A DNA stretch of 64,000 bases from Vampirovibrio sp041737375 (GCF_041737375.1 NZ_JBGSRV010000007.1:25490-89489), one strand, 5' to 3'. Numbered from the stretch's first letter, positions 42,321-51,877 are shown. Notes: a model not told the origin generated them from the letters alone. Numbers and translations are program-made.

Positions 42321-43511
42321 TTAAATTTGGGTCAGGTCCGGTTCCAGCCCGGCCAGCCGAAGGACGGACTGTCTGGCCCAGCGATCCAGCGCCTTGATTT
42401 CATCAAGGGCGGGTTTTTCGGTAATGCCTTCCCGCTGGTGGGCGCTCAGGGTTTCGCTGAGCAATCGGGCAATGTCATTGAATCCGATTTTTTCTTCTAA
42501 AAATAGCTGAACGGCCATTTCATCGGCCCCGTTCAGTACGCAGGTGGCGCTGCTGCCTAACTGGCCCGCTTCATAGGCCAGCCGAATGCAGGGGAAACGC
42601 TCTAAATCGGGCGGTTCCAAGTTTAGCCGGGACAGGCTCAGCAGGTCCAGCGTCACGCCGGGAGCGGTGTTGGGTAGTCGGTGGGGGTAAGTCATGGCAT
42701 ATTGAATGGGGCCATGCATATCAGTAGCCCCCAATTGGGCCAGAATGGAGCCATCGTTAAAGGCCACCCCACTGTGAATGACGCTTTCAGGATGCACCAC
42801 CACCTGAATGCGCTCGTAAGCGATGCCAAACAGCCAGTGGGCCTCAATAATTTCCAGCCCCTTGTTCATCATGGTGGCGGAATCAATGGTAATTTTTCGG
42901 CCCATCACCCATTTGGGGTGCTTCAGGGCCTGGGCTAGCGTTACCTGGTCCATTTGGGCCTTGGAAAAAGTGCGGAATGGACCCCCGGAGGCGGTTAAAT
43001 ACAGTTTTTCCACGGTATGGGCCGGTTCGTGCTTCAGGCACTGGTGAATGGCCACATGCTCACTGTCAATGGGTACCACCTGGGGCAGGTACGGTTGCAC
43101 CAGATGCCCGCCGGTCACAAAGGTTTCTTTGTTGGCGGTCAGTAATTTTCGCCCGGCCTGCAACGCTTGAAGGGAAGGGGCCAGCCCCACTAGTCCTACC
43201 AGACCCACAATCAGGGTATCCACGCTGGGCCAAAGCGCCAGTTGGTTCAGCCCATCGGTGCCTGTAAAAACTTCACCCTCAAACTGCGGGGCGTATTCTT
43301 TCAGCAAGGCTTGCAAGGCGGGCAAATCCGCCTCATCTTGCAGGGCAATGGCTTCTGGCTGAAACTCGGCCACTTGTTCGGCCAGTTTCAGCAGGTTTTT
43401 TCCAGCCCCCAGTGTTTTAACCTGAAAACGCGCCGGTAAGCGGCGAACCACGTCCAGTACCTGAGTTCCTATGGAACCGGTTGAACCCAGCAAAGAGATC
43501 ATTTCTGTCAT
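42321..43511 (-). CDS. dxr: 1-deoxy-D-xylulose 5-phosphate reductoisomerase
   Basis: 396 residues, normal for the family. First committed step of the MEP isoprenoid pathway: NADPH-dependent conversion of DXP to MEP. NADPH-binding motif LLGSTGSIGTQVLDVV; LLTANKETFVTGG; metal/substrate residues in VPIDSEHVAIHQCL, LTASGGPFRTFS, KITIDSATMMNKGLEIIEAHWLF; and HPESVIHSGVAFNDGS. ATG at 43511 with a weak ribosome-binding site; an ATG three codons in (43502) is equally plausible. Monocistronic, divergent from a small zinc-ribbon gene. Confidence 0.96.
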   Translation of the reverse strand: MTEMISLLGSTGSIGTQVLDVVRRLPARFQVKTLGAGKNLLKLAEQVAEFQPEAIALQDEADLPALQALLKEYAPQFEGEVFTGTDGLNQLALWPSVDTLIVGLVGLVGLAPSLQALQAGRKLLTANKETFVTGGHLVQPYLPQVVPIDSEHVAIHQCLKHEPAHTVEKLYLTASGGPFRTFSKAQMDQVTLAQALKHPKWVMGRKITIDSATMMNKGLEIIEAHWLFGIAYERIQVVVHPESVIHSGVAFNDGSILAQLGATDMHGPIQYAMTYPHRLPNTAPGVTLDLLSLSRLNLEPPDLERFPCIRLAYEAGQLGSSATCVLNGADEMAVQLFLEEKIGFNDIARLLSETLSAHQREGITEKPALDEIKALDRWARQSVLRLAGLEPDLTQI

Positions 43512-43670
43512 ATTTTGTAAAGCACGCTTTGCTTTTCTCGGTACGTTGCCAGCTAAAAGGGTATCATAGAAGCGGGATATGTTCGATCCATTTCACACCC
43601 TGGGGATTAGCAAAGAGGGAAATACAGAGGGCTTTGGGGTGTATGGCCTTCTGGGATGAGGACCGTGAAC

Positions 43671-43901
43671 ATGTTTAAGTGCAAAAAGTGCCAAGCCACG
43701 GAGTTCCAGCTGGTTGTCCAGAAGAACGTACAAGGCGAGGTACAGGTGGCCACCAACGAGTTTAACGAGGTGATCGTTAAAGTGGGTGATCAGGAGTTTA
43801 TTGCAGATTTGATGTTTATGAACCAGTTTGCGGTTTGCAAAGGCTGCGATGGCATTAAGCACTGGGACTATTTTTTCCATGACCCGGTGAGCGCAATGTA
43901 A
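43671..43901 (+). CDS. Small zinc-ribbon protein, unknown
   Basis: 76 residues from ATG 43671, chosen because GAGGA lies eight bases upstream; an ATG 15 bases earlier would add MRTVN. Two CxxC knuckles, CKKC near the N-terminus and CKGC near residue 57, fit a zinc ribbon with intervening beta strands (FQLVVQKNVQGEVQVATN, VIVKVGDQEFIADLMFM). It ends soon after. No signal peptide. Ends in a convergent arrangement with the Spx/ArsC-family gene. Possible nucleic-acid or protein-binding role; not a family I recognise. Confidence 0.7.
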   Translation: MFKCKKCQATEFQLVVQKNVQGEVQVATNEFNEVIVKVGDQEFIADLMFMNQFAVCKGCDGIKHWDYFFHDPVSAM

Positions 43902-43908
43902 CGGGTTT

Positions 43909-43953
43909 GGGCGGTAAGCCCTGCAAAGCAGGTTTTTTCAGTGCTTACCGCCC
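43909..43953. terminator. Nested hairpin terminator between convergent genes
   Basis: An outer 11-bp inverted repeat GGGCGGTAAGC/GCTTACCGCCC encloses an inner CCTGC-AAA-GCAGG hairpin followed by TTTTTT. The inner hairpin ends the rightward zinc-ribbon transcript. The two structures compete or stack. Confidence 0.75.
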
Positions 43954-43969
43954 TGAATTTTTGGGAAAT

Positions 43970-44335
43970 TTATTTAAAAAGCTGATCGTATTGCTTGGCG
44001 GAAAAGCCAGCCAGTACTTGTTGATCGGTGGTAATAATAACCGGGCGTTTGATGAAGGTGTACTCCTGCTGCATGTATTGCAGCATTTCCTCATCAGAAA
44101 GCTCTTTCTCGTTCAATCCCCAGGCCCGGTACTTCATGGCCCGCTTGGAAAACAGTTTATCCACCCCGCCCATCCGCTCGCAAATTTCTTTTAAGGTGGC
44201 CTCAGAAACGGTTTCTTCTTTGACGTTGATATAAGTTTGAATGCTGGCCCCTTTGTCTTTCAGGTATTGTTCGGCCTTGGTGCAGGTGCTGCAATAGGGG
44301 AGCCAGTACATGCGCTCAATGGTCAGGCTGGACAT
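43970..44335 (-). CDS. Spx/ArsC-family (YffB-like) thioredoxin-fold protein
   Basis: 121 residues. AAAGGATACCC before the ATG. The N-terminal strand leads into YCSTCTKAEQYLKDKG with a CxxC at the position of the ArsC/Spx redox cysteines. FSKRAMKYRAWGLNEKELSD and FIKRPVIITTDQQVLAGFS match the ArsC/Spx family, including the RP motif. Either a glutaredoxin-like reductase or an RNA-polymerase-binding Spx-type regulator is possible; a Gram-negative context makes the YffB/ArsC-like reductase reading more likely. Confidence 0.85.
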   Translation of the reverse strand: MSSLTIERMYWLPYCSTCTKAEQYLKDKGASIQTYINVKEETVSEATLKEICERMGGVDKLFSKRAMKYRAWGLNEKELSDEEMLQYMQQEYTFIKRPVIITTDQQVLAGFSAKQYDQLFK

Positions 44336-44680
44336 GGGTATCCTTTCCGGTGGGGAGGGCTTAAAAATACGTGGAATGCCCGCATTCTATACCAGCCCCT
44401 ATGGCTTTTCAAAGCGCTTGGCTGAGGTTAGTCCCATTTCTTTTTACCATGTAAAAACTATAACCCTCGTAGCTCATGATCAGAAGGCGGCTTTGTTATG
44501 ATGAGAGTTGCTGACAGTTAATTTTTTCACACCATTGCACGGTTTTGCGTAAGAAGTCCGCTGGTATCCAATGGCGTTCTATCGGTTGATCCGGGTCCAG
44601 AGATGCTGGTCATTGGGGGGTCTGCTGGTTTGGCGCTGACTGGTGTACCGCCAAACCCACAGAATAGAGAGCTAGCGTTT
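44336..44680. other. Upstream region of dnaB
   Basis: 345 bp with no supported gene. A TATGAT hexamer at 44497-44502 could be a -10 box, but there is no clear -35. The dnaB frame is open back to 44603; that extension has no ribosome-binding site and would add 26 residues unlike DnaB. Confidence 0.4.
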
Positions 44681-46096
44681 ATGGTATCCAAGCGTAATTA
44701 CCCCTCCCATCAAAATTCAGGTCTGGATGACCCCGGTTTGGCTTTGGTAGAAAGCCTGCTGCCCCCGCATAGCGTGGAGGCCGAGCAATCGGTGATTGGG
44801 GGCATTCTGTTTTCCCCGGATTCTTTTAACAAAATCGTGGAACTGATCCGTCCCGATGATTTTTACCGAGGGCCGCACAAGCACATTTTTGAAGCCATGA
44901 CCGAGCTTTACAACAAAAGCGAACCCATCGACATTATTACCGTTTCCGAAATGCTGAACGACAAAGGCACCCTGGAAGCCGCAGGCGGGCGCCCTTATCT
45001 CATGGATCTGGCCATGTCGGTGGCCACCGCCGAAAACATTACCTACTATTCCAAAATTATTCGCAACAAGGCCTTGCTGCGCTCTTTAATTACTGCTGGC
45101 AACGAAATTGCCAGCCATTGCTATGAAACCAACGACGCTGAAGGGGCCATTGATATGGCCCAGCAAAGTATCTTTCAGCTGGCCCAGCATGGCATTCCCA
45201 ACGATTTAACCCACATTAAGGACATTCTGCCTGAATCCTGGGAACAGATTGAAGAGCGGTGCGCCAACCGGGGTAGCTTAATGGGGGTGTCCAGCGGTTT
45301 TTACGATCTGGATAATTACACCTCTGGCCTGCAAAAGTCCGATCTCATCATTTTGGCCGCCCGTCCTTCCATGGGGAAAACCGCTTTTTGTTTGAACATC
45401 GTGACCCACGTTGCCCTGCGGGAGCAAAAGCCGGTGCTGGTGTTCAGTTTGGAGATGGGTAAAGAACAACTGGTACTGCGGATGCTGTGCGCTGAGGCCG
45501 AAATTGACGCCCAGAAAATCAAGACTGGCGAGATTGGCGAGCATGAATTTCCCAAGCTGACCCAAGCCATGGGCCGTTTGGGCGATGCCCCGGTTTACAT
45601 TGATGACACCCCCGGTTTGACCGTGATGGAAATGCGGGCCAAGGCCCGTAAGGTTCAAATGGAATCGGGCGGGGATTTGGGCCTGATTGTGATTGACTAC
45701 TTGCAGCTCATGTCCGGCCCAGGGGGCAGCAGTGGGGGAGACGCCAACCGTACCCAGGAAATTTCGGCCATTTCCCGAGGCCTGAAAGGCTTGGCTCGAG
45801 AGCTGAAAGTGCCGGTCATGGCCTTGTCTCAGCTTTCTCGGGCGGTGGAAAGCCGTCAGGATAAAAAACCCATGCTCAGCGATTTGCGGGAATCCGGCGC
45901 CATTGAGCAGGACGCCGATTTGGTAATGTTTATTTACCGGGATGAGTATTACAACAAAGACAGCGAGCGCCCCGGCACCGCCGATATTATTATCGCCAAG
46001 CACCGTAACGGGGCGGTGGGAGAAATTTCCCTGTTGTTCCGCAACAGTATTACCCGATTCCTGAACCCCGCTGATCGCAAAGTCCACGTGTTTTAA
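44681..46096 (+). CDS. dnaB: Replicative DNA helicase DnaB
   Basis: 471 residues from ATG 44681, the usual DnaB length. N-terminal primase-interacting domain with PPHSVEAEQSVIGGIL and RPDDFYRGPHKHIFEAM. RecA-like domain: Walker A AARPSMGKTAFCLNI, Walker B LGLIVIDYLQLM, then MALSQLSRAVESRQDKKPMLSDLRESGAIEQDADLV region and C-terminal AKHRNGAVGE. Hexameric 5'-3' helicase at the replication fork. No intein is present in the Walker A or other motifs. Monocistronic or first of two genes: a weak AGGCCT hairpin follows 20 bp after the stop. Confidence 0.96.
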   Translation: MVSKRNYPSHQNSGLDDPGLALVESLLPPHSVEAEQSVIGGILFSPDSFNKIVELIRPDDFYRGPHKHIFEAMTELYNKSEPIDIITVSEMLNDKGTLEAAGGRPYLMDLAMSVATAENITYYSKIIRNKALLRSLITAGNEIASHCYETNDAEGAIDMAQQSIFQLAQHGIPNDLTHIKDILPESWEQIEERCANRGSLMGVSSGFYDLDNYTSGLQKSDLIILAARPSMGKTAFCLNIVTHVALREQKPVLVFSLEMGKEQLVLRMLCAEAEIDAQKIKTGEIGEHEFPKLTQAMGRLGDAPVYIDDTPGLTVMEMRAKARKVQMESGGDLGLIVIDYLQLMSGPGGSSGGDANRTQEISAISRGLKGLARELKVPVMALSQLSRAVESRQDKKPMLSDLRESGAIEQDADLVMFIYRDEYYNKDSERPGTADIIIAKHRNGAVGEISLLFRNSITRFLNPADRKVHVF

Positions 46097-46171
46097 CACG
46101 ACTGCCAGTTGCTTGAAGGCCTCCTTGTAAAATGTAGGCCTCTTTCTTGCCCTGAAAACAAGCCCCTTGCC

Positions 46172-46203
46172 AAGCCCCTCTGTTCAGGGGAGGAAAGGGG
46201 CTT
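46172..46203 (+). other. Hairpin in the leader of the methyltransferase gene
   Basis: AAGCCCCT (46172-46179) pairs with AGGGGCTT (46196-46203) with an inner CCCCT/AGGGG alternative. It lies 60 bp before the methyltransferase ATG. It has no T-tract, so it may influence translation rather than termination. Confidence 0.4.
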
Positions 46204-46262
46204 GCTGGATTGCTAAAATCATGAAATATACGGGCTGGAACTGTTCATCAGGGAGTGGGTTT

Positions 46263-47147
46263 ATGGCAATCAGCATTCGACAAGCCTTGCAATCCGGCTT
46301 TTTAGGCGAGAGCGGCCAACCATTGACCGTCTCAAAGTTTGGCGGGGTCAAACTGGCGGAACGTTCGCTGATTGAGCAAACCTTGATGCAACTATACCCC
46401 CGGTTGCAGTTGTACGATTTTGCCCTGTGGAAGTGGTTCAATGGACCCCTCATTCCTGATTTTCTAGCGCAAGGCGCTCCTACCGATCTTCGCCGCATTG
46501 TGGTGATTGGTTGTGGCGATGGGGCTTTTGCCAATTTATTGGCGCTGTTAATGCCCAATGTGGAAATTATTGGCATTGATACTGATTCGGATAAAATAGC
46601 GGATGCCCGTGCCACCATTGGCTACCGCCAGAACATTAAATTTATAAACGCCAATGCCGCTGTGTTGACCGATATTCCTTGCGATCGCATTATTTATAAC
46701 CATTGCCTCAGCAAGCTGCAAAATATAAACGCCTTTAAAAAACTGGTACTTAAAACCAGCCAGTGGCTGGTGGATGAAGGGGATTTTCTGATTCGGGAAT
46801 CTCCCCTGGCTTTACTGGGCCAGCCTGCGTTGCTGAAAGCCTTGTTCTCCCGGCTTCGTCAAACGCTGGATTTGGGCGATGCCGTAACCATGCTGCTGCG
46901 TGAAATCGGGTATTCCACGGCTTCCGCCTATGCCAGCAAGGGTATTTTGGGCTTGCGTTCCCAGCTTTACCTGCAAGTGTTTAAAGATGTTCGGCTGGTC
47001 CCGGTGCCGCTGTTAACGTCTGTGGGTATCGCCCCCAAGGCGGCTTCCTTCGGGGAATGGCACGATGTGTCCGAGCAGTCGGATGATTCGCTGCTGGGGT
47101 TCTTGTTTTCGGATGCCCGCTCGGACTTTAGCCGGGAGCTGGTTTAG
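46263..47147 (+). CDS. SAM-dependent methyltransferase-like protein
   Basis: 294 residues from ATG 46263 (AGGGAG nine bases upstream); the frame extends to 46167 without support. The central Rossmann fold is class I methyltransferase-like: RRIVVIGCGDGAFANLLALL (glycine-rich SAM loop), VEIIGIDTDSDKIADARA (acidic end of strand 2), FINANAAVLTDIPCDRIIYNH. The C-terminal third has helices around LFSRLRQTLDLGDAVTMLL and a variable tail. The acceptor is unknown. Two tandem terminators follow. Confidence 0.75.
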   Translation: MAISIRQALQSGFLGESGQPLTVSKFGGVKLAERSLIEQTLMQLYPRLQLYDFALWKWFNGPLIPDFLAQGAPTDLRRIVVIGCGDGAFANLLALLMPNVEIIGIDTDSDKIADARATIGYRQNIKFINANAAVLTDIPCDRIIYNHCLSKLQNINAFKKLVLKTSQWLVDEGDFLIRESPLALLGQPALLKALFSRLRQTLDLGDAVTMLLREIGYSTASAYASKGILGLRSQLYLQVFKDVRLVPVPLLTSVGIAPKAASFGEWHDVSEQSDDSLLGFLFSDARSDFSRELV

Positions 47148-47159
47148 AGCTACAGGTCT

Positions 47160-47250
47160 TTTTTTTTAAAGCCGCAGGGCCTTTTTTAGAGCCGCAGGCT
47201 CTTTTATGGGTTGAGTTTCAGCGCCTCTTGTTAATAGAAACCCGCTGAAG
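47160..47250 (+). terminator. Tandem terminators and hairpin after the methyltransferase gene
   Basis: AAAGCC-GCAG-GGCC followed by TTTTTT (about 47168-47187), then AGAGCC-GCA-GGCTCT followed by TTT (47188-47205), then TTCAGCG/CGCTGAA around a 19-nt loop (about 47218-47250). The first two look like tandem copies of one hairpin. Confidence 0.65.
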
Positions 47251-47388
47251 CTCTGCCCCTTTTATGGATTGAAATCCTATAGTTTTGTAACCCCTCGGCG
47301 TGGCTGTTTCCTTCCTTTGCCTGAATTACGCTATACTGGTTTTTCATAGATAGAGAGTGTTTGTCTGTTGCCTCAGAGAGGGCGTTGG

Positions 47389-50300
47389 ATGCAGCCTTGC
47401 GGTAAGTGTGGCGATTATAATTCAGAAGACAGTATCTTTTGCGGGCACTGCGCCAACCGGTTGAATAACAACTGTCCGGCTTGCGGCTTTAAAAATCTGA
47501 TGCAGCAAAAGTTCTGTGGCAGTTGCGGCAAGCAGCTTCTTTCTGATACCGCCTTGGGTCCCCCGTCCTTACCGTCAGGGCCTTTATCGGGCGTCAATCA
47601 GTCCGCTGGGCAGCCCCCTTCAGAGCCGCTGGCCGATGCTGCCAGTGCCATCAATGTGCCTGAATCTTCGGCTGGGCCTGCGATGCAGATCCTTCCGAAT
47701 CAGCCTAATAGTTATAACGCCTCTGCCAGTTATAACGCTTCCGCTAGTTCCCCCCCGGAGTTGGCGGCTTATGCGCTGGCTTCTATTGAATTTGCCAACT
47801 GGAAGCAGGTTATGGCTCAATTTGCGGACCCTCAGCGTCTGGAAGCTTACCAGGCTGAAGTGTTGGCCGAGATTGCCCAAACGGTTACCGCCGCGGGTGG
47901 GCAGATTAACGCCAGTAAAAATAAAATTTTATTTGTGTCCTTCCGCCGGGAAGCCAGCCCGGAAGCCTCTTTGGGCAAAGCCATTGAAACCGCGCTTCAG
48001 TTGTTGGCAGCCGGTTATCAGCTGGGGCAAACCATGTTACCCTTGCGCATTGGGCTGGATGTGGAATTTGCCAACGCCAGAAATCCATTGACCTCTACGC
48101 TGGAGCGCTCGGTGGGGCAGCCCAACACCCTGATGGTTAGCCAGCGGGTTTATCAGGCCTTTCAGGGGCGTTACCCCATGGAGGCGGTTGGCCCTGTGTC
48201 CATGGGCAACCAGAGCTTCGTTTTTTACCGGCTTTCAGCCCCAGCGCCGGTGTTATCAATGCCTGCCGCTGGCGCCTTCTCCTCAGAGCCGTTGCCGATT
48301 GCCGTGCCTGCCCCTGTGATTGGAGCGCCGCCAGCGCCCAGTGAGTTCACTCCCATGCCTCAACAGGCTTCCCATTCCGGGAATCCAGTCTCTCAGACAC
48401 CGCCTGCTGAAAAGTCACCTGCTCAAGATTCAGCATCCCAGATGCCACCAGCTACCCCGGCCTCGCCTCTCGCCCCGCCGGAGTTGCCCCAGTATGCGCC
48501 TGCGGCTTTGGGGCTGATGAAAGTCCCTCGTCCGCAAAATGTAACCTATGATCAGGCTGTCAGTGCCTTAACCAGTGATTTTAGTGCCTTTCTTTCTCAG
48601 GGCGTGGCCGGGGCCAAAGGGCAAATTTTGTCGTTATCCTCAGATGACGGGCTGGGAAAATCCAGCATTATCCATATGGCTCGGGCTCAAAGCGATCCTG
48701 AAAATCAGCTGGGTATTTGGATGGGTGGCAACAATTACCGTTGTTTCCAGCACGATGGATTGCCGCTTCTGTTCTGGCTGGAGCTGGTGCAAAACCTGCT
48801 GAGTCTGGTGTTTGAGGGGCAACCCGGAAAAGACGTGCAAGAGGCGCTGGACAAGTTTTTGAACTATGTCTACGAGGATCAGCCCCCCGAAGACGTGACT
48901 GCCTTTTTGGCGGATTTTTTGCTGGTGCAACCCCCTCAGCCCTTGGGTGCGGATACTCGGGACGCACTAGGGCGTATCGAATACTTCTTTCTGGCCTTTT
49001 TCCGCATGCTCACCACCAAGCGCCCGTTGATTCTGGTGTTGGAAGATGCCATGTACGCGGATTTGCCGACTCTGGATGTGCTGAGCCGACTGCTGGATCG
49101 GGGGCTGCTACAAAGTCCGGTTTATCTGGTGCTGACCCACCCTCGTGACTTTTACCCCACCGGTCGTTTGGCTGAGGCCTTGAAAAAATGGCCTTACAAG
49201 GAACTGGTGATTGGCAATCTGGATGAAGCTGCCTCGGAGCGGTTTTTGGATGACGGGCCATTGGGCGGGCATTTACGGCAGTTCCCGGCCCCCTTGATTA
49301 CCCCCTTGATTCAACAGTCCAAAGGCTTGCCACTCTATCTGGAAGAAGCGCTGCGTTTGATGCATCTGCGAGACGTATTGACCGTGGATCCTGAGTCGGG
49401 CAAGTTTTTGCTGAACCCGGATTTTAATCCGGCCCATTGGCAACTGCCCCCCCAGTTGGCGGAAGTGATTTTTGCCCGCTTTGAGTTTCTGGACGAGCAG
49501 AGCCTCTATTTGCTTCAGTTGGCCAGTGTGCTGGGTGAAAAATTCGCGGTCAGTATGCTGTTTTCTCTATCCCAAATGGATGAAGAGGCCTTTAATCAAG
49601 CGCTTACCTTGCTATTCAATCATGGCTATCTCACCCCCGATGCCGCTAACAGCGGGCGCTTTCGGCATGGGTTGATTTGGCAAACGGTTTACGAAACCAT
49701 TGAAAATGAATTGCGCCTGCAAATGCACCAGTTGATCAGTGAGGCCATGGAGCATGATTTTAATCAGGCGGTTACCGTCAATCCAACCCTGATTGCCTAT
49801 CATGCCCAGCACGGCGATTTGCCCAATCGGGCGGTCAATTACTGGAATTTGGCCGCCATTTATTGCGGGCAAGTGGGCTCTTTATCTGGTATGAACCGTT
49901 GCTTGTTTCATGCGCTGGATTTAATGCGGCAGGCTCAGGACACCCCGTTGCACACCCAGGAGTTGGCCTTACGCATGATGGAAAGCGCCGGGGCCTTCAA
50001 TCTGGACGCGGAGCCTCTGTTGGCTGCCAGTACGCTGGAATGGGTTTTTTATTATCGAAAAGATGAAGGCGAGCCGCTGAAGCTGATTGAGCCTTTGGGT
50101 TTGCTGGCCTCTGCTTATGAAAACGCCGGGGATTACCCCAAGGCGCTGGTCACTCTGGAAAAATCGCTGGCCTTGATTGATCCTGTTGCCTATCCTCTGG
50201 AGTCGGCCACCTTGCAGATTAATAAAATGGAGTATTTGCATACGCTGGGGCGTTTGCAGCAGGCTCGGGAATTAATGGAAACTGTGCTGGAGCCAACCGC

Positions 50301-51252
50301 CGCCCTGCAAGGCGCTGGTCATCACGAGTTTATGGATGCCTTTATTCAGGCCCGGCTTTTAAAGGCCCAAATTATGCTGGCCCAGTGCGACCCGGACGTG
50401 AGCGAGCAAGTAGCGGCTGCCATACAGCTGGCTACCGCACGGGATTTGGAAGGCTTGCAAATTGCCCTGAAGTTGGTGATGGGCCATATTCACCTGAGAA
50501 ATGGCCACTATGAAACCTGTAACCGGGAAGCGGACAGTTTGCTAAGCGCTATTGAGCGTTTGGATGATCCCAACTGGTTTTTGGCCCAATGGGGGCTGTT
50601 GGCCATGATGTATCACTGCGAGCTGGAAGACTGGACCAGTGCTTCCCAGTTGGTGTTAACGGTTATTTCCAAGGCGGAGGCCTCTCGGGATCATCATTCA
50701 TGGGTGGTTGCCCAGGTTTACGCCGGTTATATTGCCGGTCGGATGGGGCAAATTAAAGAGGCTCGCCAGTTGCTGGAGCAGGCCATCGGGCTGAGTTCAG
50801 AGCATCGCTTTGCCTCTGCCGCCCTGATTGGCTGGCGTTTTCTGGCCGAGTTCGAGTTGTCTTTGAACAACCTGGAAGTGGCTCAGGATATTACGGGTAA
50901 GGCGTTGGATATTGCCAGTAAGCCGGATATTCAGAACCAGTTTGAATGGGTTCAGTTAACCCTGGTGCGGGCTCGGGTTCTGTTGGCTCTGGAGCAACCC
51001 AAGGAAGCGGGCAAATTGTTGGAACCGTTGTGGCCGTTGGTGGTTCAAGCCCGTTGGCAACCTTTGCTAGCGGCCTGCGCCTTTGAAATCGGGCAGCTTT
51101 ACAAGGCGTTGGCCCAAAATGTTCCGGCGGATTTGAGCCGTAAATACCTGACCCGCAGTGTGGAATTTTTTATGAAAGCCAAAAACGTGTGGCTGGAATT
51201 GCGGAATATGAATCAGGTGAAAAAAGTGGATTTGGTGATGCCCAAGCTATAG
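47389..51252 (+). CDS. Giant zinc-ribbon / cyclase-like / NTPase / TPR signalling protein
   Basis: 1287 residues from ATG 47389 (AGAGGG six bases upstream; the TTG at 47368 is less likely). Residues 1-55: two zinc ribbons, CGKCGDYNSEDSIFCGHC and CPACGFKNLMQQKFCGSC. After a linker, about 125-290 resemble a class III nucleotide cyclase domain (LASIEFANWKQVMAQ, AGGQINASKNKILFVSF, LRIGLDVEFANAR), but catalytic Asp residues are not evident. A Pro-rich linker leads to a STAND-like NTPase (about 390-690) with a Walker A variant SSDDGLGKSSII and Walker B PLILVLEDAMYADLPTLD. The last ~500 residues are helical, TPR-like repeats. This matches the 'cyclase-ATPase-TPR' sensor type (COG3899-like). No signal peptide. 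Confidence 0.82.
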   Translation: MQPCGKCGDYNSEDSIFCGHCANRLNNNCPACGFKNLMQQKFCGSCGKQLLSDTALGPPSLPSGPLSGVNQSAGQPPSEPLADAASAINVPESSAGPAMQILPNQPNSYNASASYNASASSPPELAAYALASIEFANWKQVMAQFADPQRLEAYQAEVLAEIAQTVTAAGGQINASKNKILFVSFRREASPEASLGKAIETALQLLAAGYQLGQTMLPLRIGLDVEFANARNPLTSTLERSVGQPNTLMVSQRVYQAFQGRYPMEAVGPVSMGNQSFVFYRLSAPAPVLSMPAAGAFSSEPLPIAVPAPVIGAPPAPSEFTPMPQQASHSGNPVSQTPPAEKSPAQDSASQMPPATPASPLAPPELPQYAPAALGLMKVPRPQNVTYDQAVSALTSDFSAFLSQGVAGAKGQILSLSSDDGLGKSSIIHMARAQSDPENQLGIWMGGNNYRCFQHDGLPLLFWLELVQNLLSLVFEGQPGKDVQEALDKFLNYVYEDQPPEDVTAFLADFLLVQPPQPLGADTRDALGRIEYFFLAFFRMLTTKRPLILVLEDAMYADLPTLDVLSRLLDRGLLQSPVYLVLTHPRDFYPTGRLAEALKKWPYKELVIGNLDEAASERFLDDGPLGGHLRQFPAPLITPLIQQSKGLPLYLEEALRLMHLRDVLTVDPESGKFLLNPDFNPAHWQLPPQLAEVIFARFEFLDEQSLYLLQLASVLGEKFAVSMLFSLSQMDEEAFNQALTLLFNHGYLTPDAANSGRFRHGLIWQTVYETIENELRLQMHQLISEAMEHDFNQAVTVNPTLIAYHAQHGDLPNRAVNYWNLAAIYCGQVGSLSGMNRCLFHALDLMRQAQDTPLHTQELALRMMESAGAFNLDAEPLLAASTLEWVFYYRKDEGEPLKLIEPLGLLASAYENAGDYPKALVTLEKSLALIDPVAYPLESATLQINKMEYLHTLGRLQQARELMETVLEPTAALQGAGHHEFMDAFIQARLLKAQIMLAQCDPDVSEQVAAAIQLATARDLEGLQIALKLVMGHIHLRNGHYETCNREADSLLSAIERLDDPNWFLAQWGLLAMMYHCELEDWTSASQLVLTVISKAEASRDHHSWVVAQVYAGYIAGRMGQIKEARQLLEQAIGLSSEHRFASAALIGWRFLAEFELSLNNLEVAQDITGKALDIASKPDIQNQFEWVQLTLVRARVLLALEQPKEAGKLLEPLWPLVVQARWQPLLAACAFEIGQLYKALAQNVPADLSRKYLTRSVEFFMKAKNVWLELRNMNQVKKVDLVMPKL

Positions 51253-51336
51253 GGTTGGCCCTGCCAAGTGTGCTAGTTTAGTAGCGTTACCCCGTTGGGC
51301 TGAGCCGTTTGTTGTTTCGTTTTTTTAGGAATTGGC

Positions 51337-51777
51337 ATGACTTCCCATTCGCAATCTCATTTTCTGGTGGATCGTAATCTGGAGCATTTGCGGTTACTGG
51401 GCATTTATCATTGGGTTATTGCGGGTGCGGCGGCCTTGCTGGCGGTTTTGGTTTATGGCCTGCCCTTGGTGATGGGGGCTGCCTTATACCCGGTGTTTTC
51501 ATTTCTGCCCACTTATGCGCCTGGTGTTTCCCCCCTGCAACTTTGGGCGGGCTTGCTGGTAATGGTGGTGCAAATTGTGGTGCTGGGGCTGAATGGCTGG
51601 TGTTTGCGTTCTCGTAAAAACTGGATTAGTTCCATTATTTTAAGTTGTATTGAATGCTTGTGCCTTCCCCCGTTGGGGTTGATATTGGGGATTTCCGCGG
51701 TTTTGGTGCTGCGAAGAGAGTCTGTTCAAACCATTTTTGCTTTACCCAAAGAAAACGGCGCAGATAGTAAACATTAA
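51337..51777 (+). CDS. Small membrane protein, unknown
   Basis: 146 residues; TTAGGAATTGGC before the ATG. Three to four hydrophobic segments: VIAGAAALLAVLVYGLPLVM, LWAGLLVMVVQIVVLGLNGW, and ISSIILSCIECLCLPPLGLI with LGISAVLVL. Arrangement resembles small DUF-type inner-membrane proteins found next to regulators; no enzymatic motif. It lies 84 nt after the giant zinc-ribbon/TPR gene in the same direction, so it may be its membrane partner, though that is only inferred from position. Confidence 0.7.
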   Translation: MTSHSQSHFLVDRNLEHLRLLGIYHWVIAGAAALLAVLVYGLPLVMGAALYPVFSFLPTYAPGVSPLQLWAGLLVMVVQIVVLGLNGWCLRSRKNWISSIILSCIECLCLPPLGLILGISAVLVLRRESVQTIFALPKENGADSKH

Positions 51778-51784
51778 AGCGCTA

Positions 51785-51811
51785 TTGACTTTCATGGGAA
51801 TGTGATATGAT
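51785..51811 (+). promoter_or_regulatory. Promoter of the 51878 gene
   Basis: TTGACT (51785-51790), 15-bp spacer, TATGAT (51806-51811) preceded by TGA, an extended -10. Predicted start near 51818, about 60 nt before the ATG. The best-looking housekeeping promoter in this part of the window. Confidence 0.6.
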
Positions 51812-51877
51812 CCGTCCTTAAATTCAAGTGATGTGGGTTATTGTTAGGTAAGAAACCAGTTTTGGGGGAATTTTGTG

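Noticed and set aside
45278..46099. A 273-codon frame opposite dnaB
   Set aside because: Fully antisense to the conserved helicase domain.
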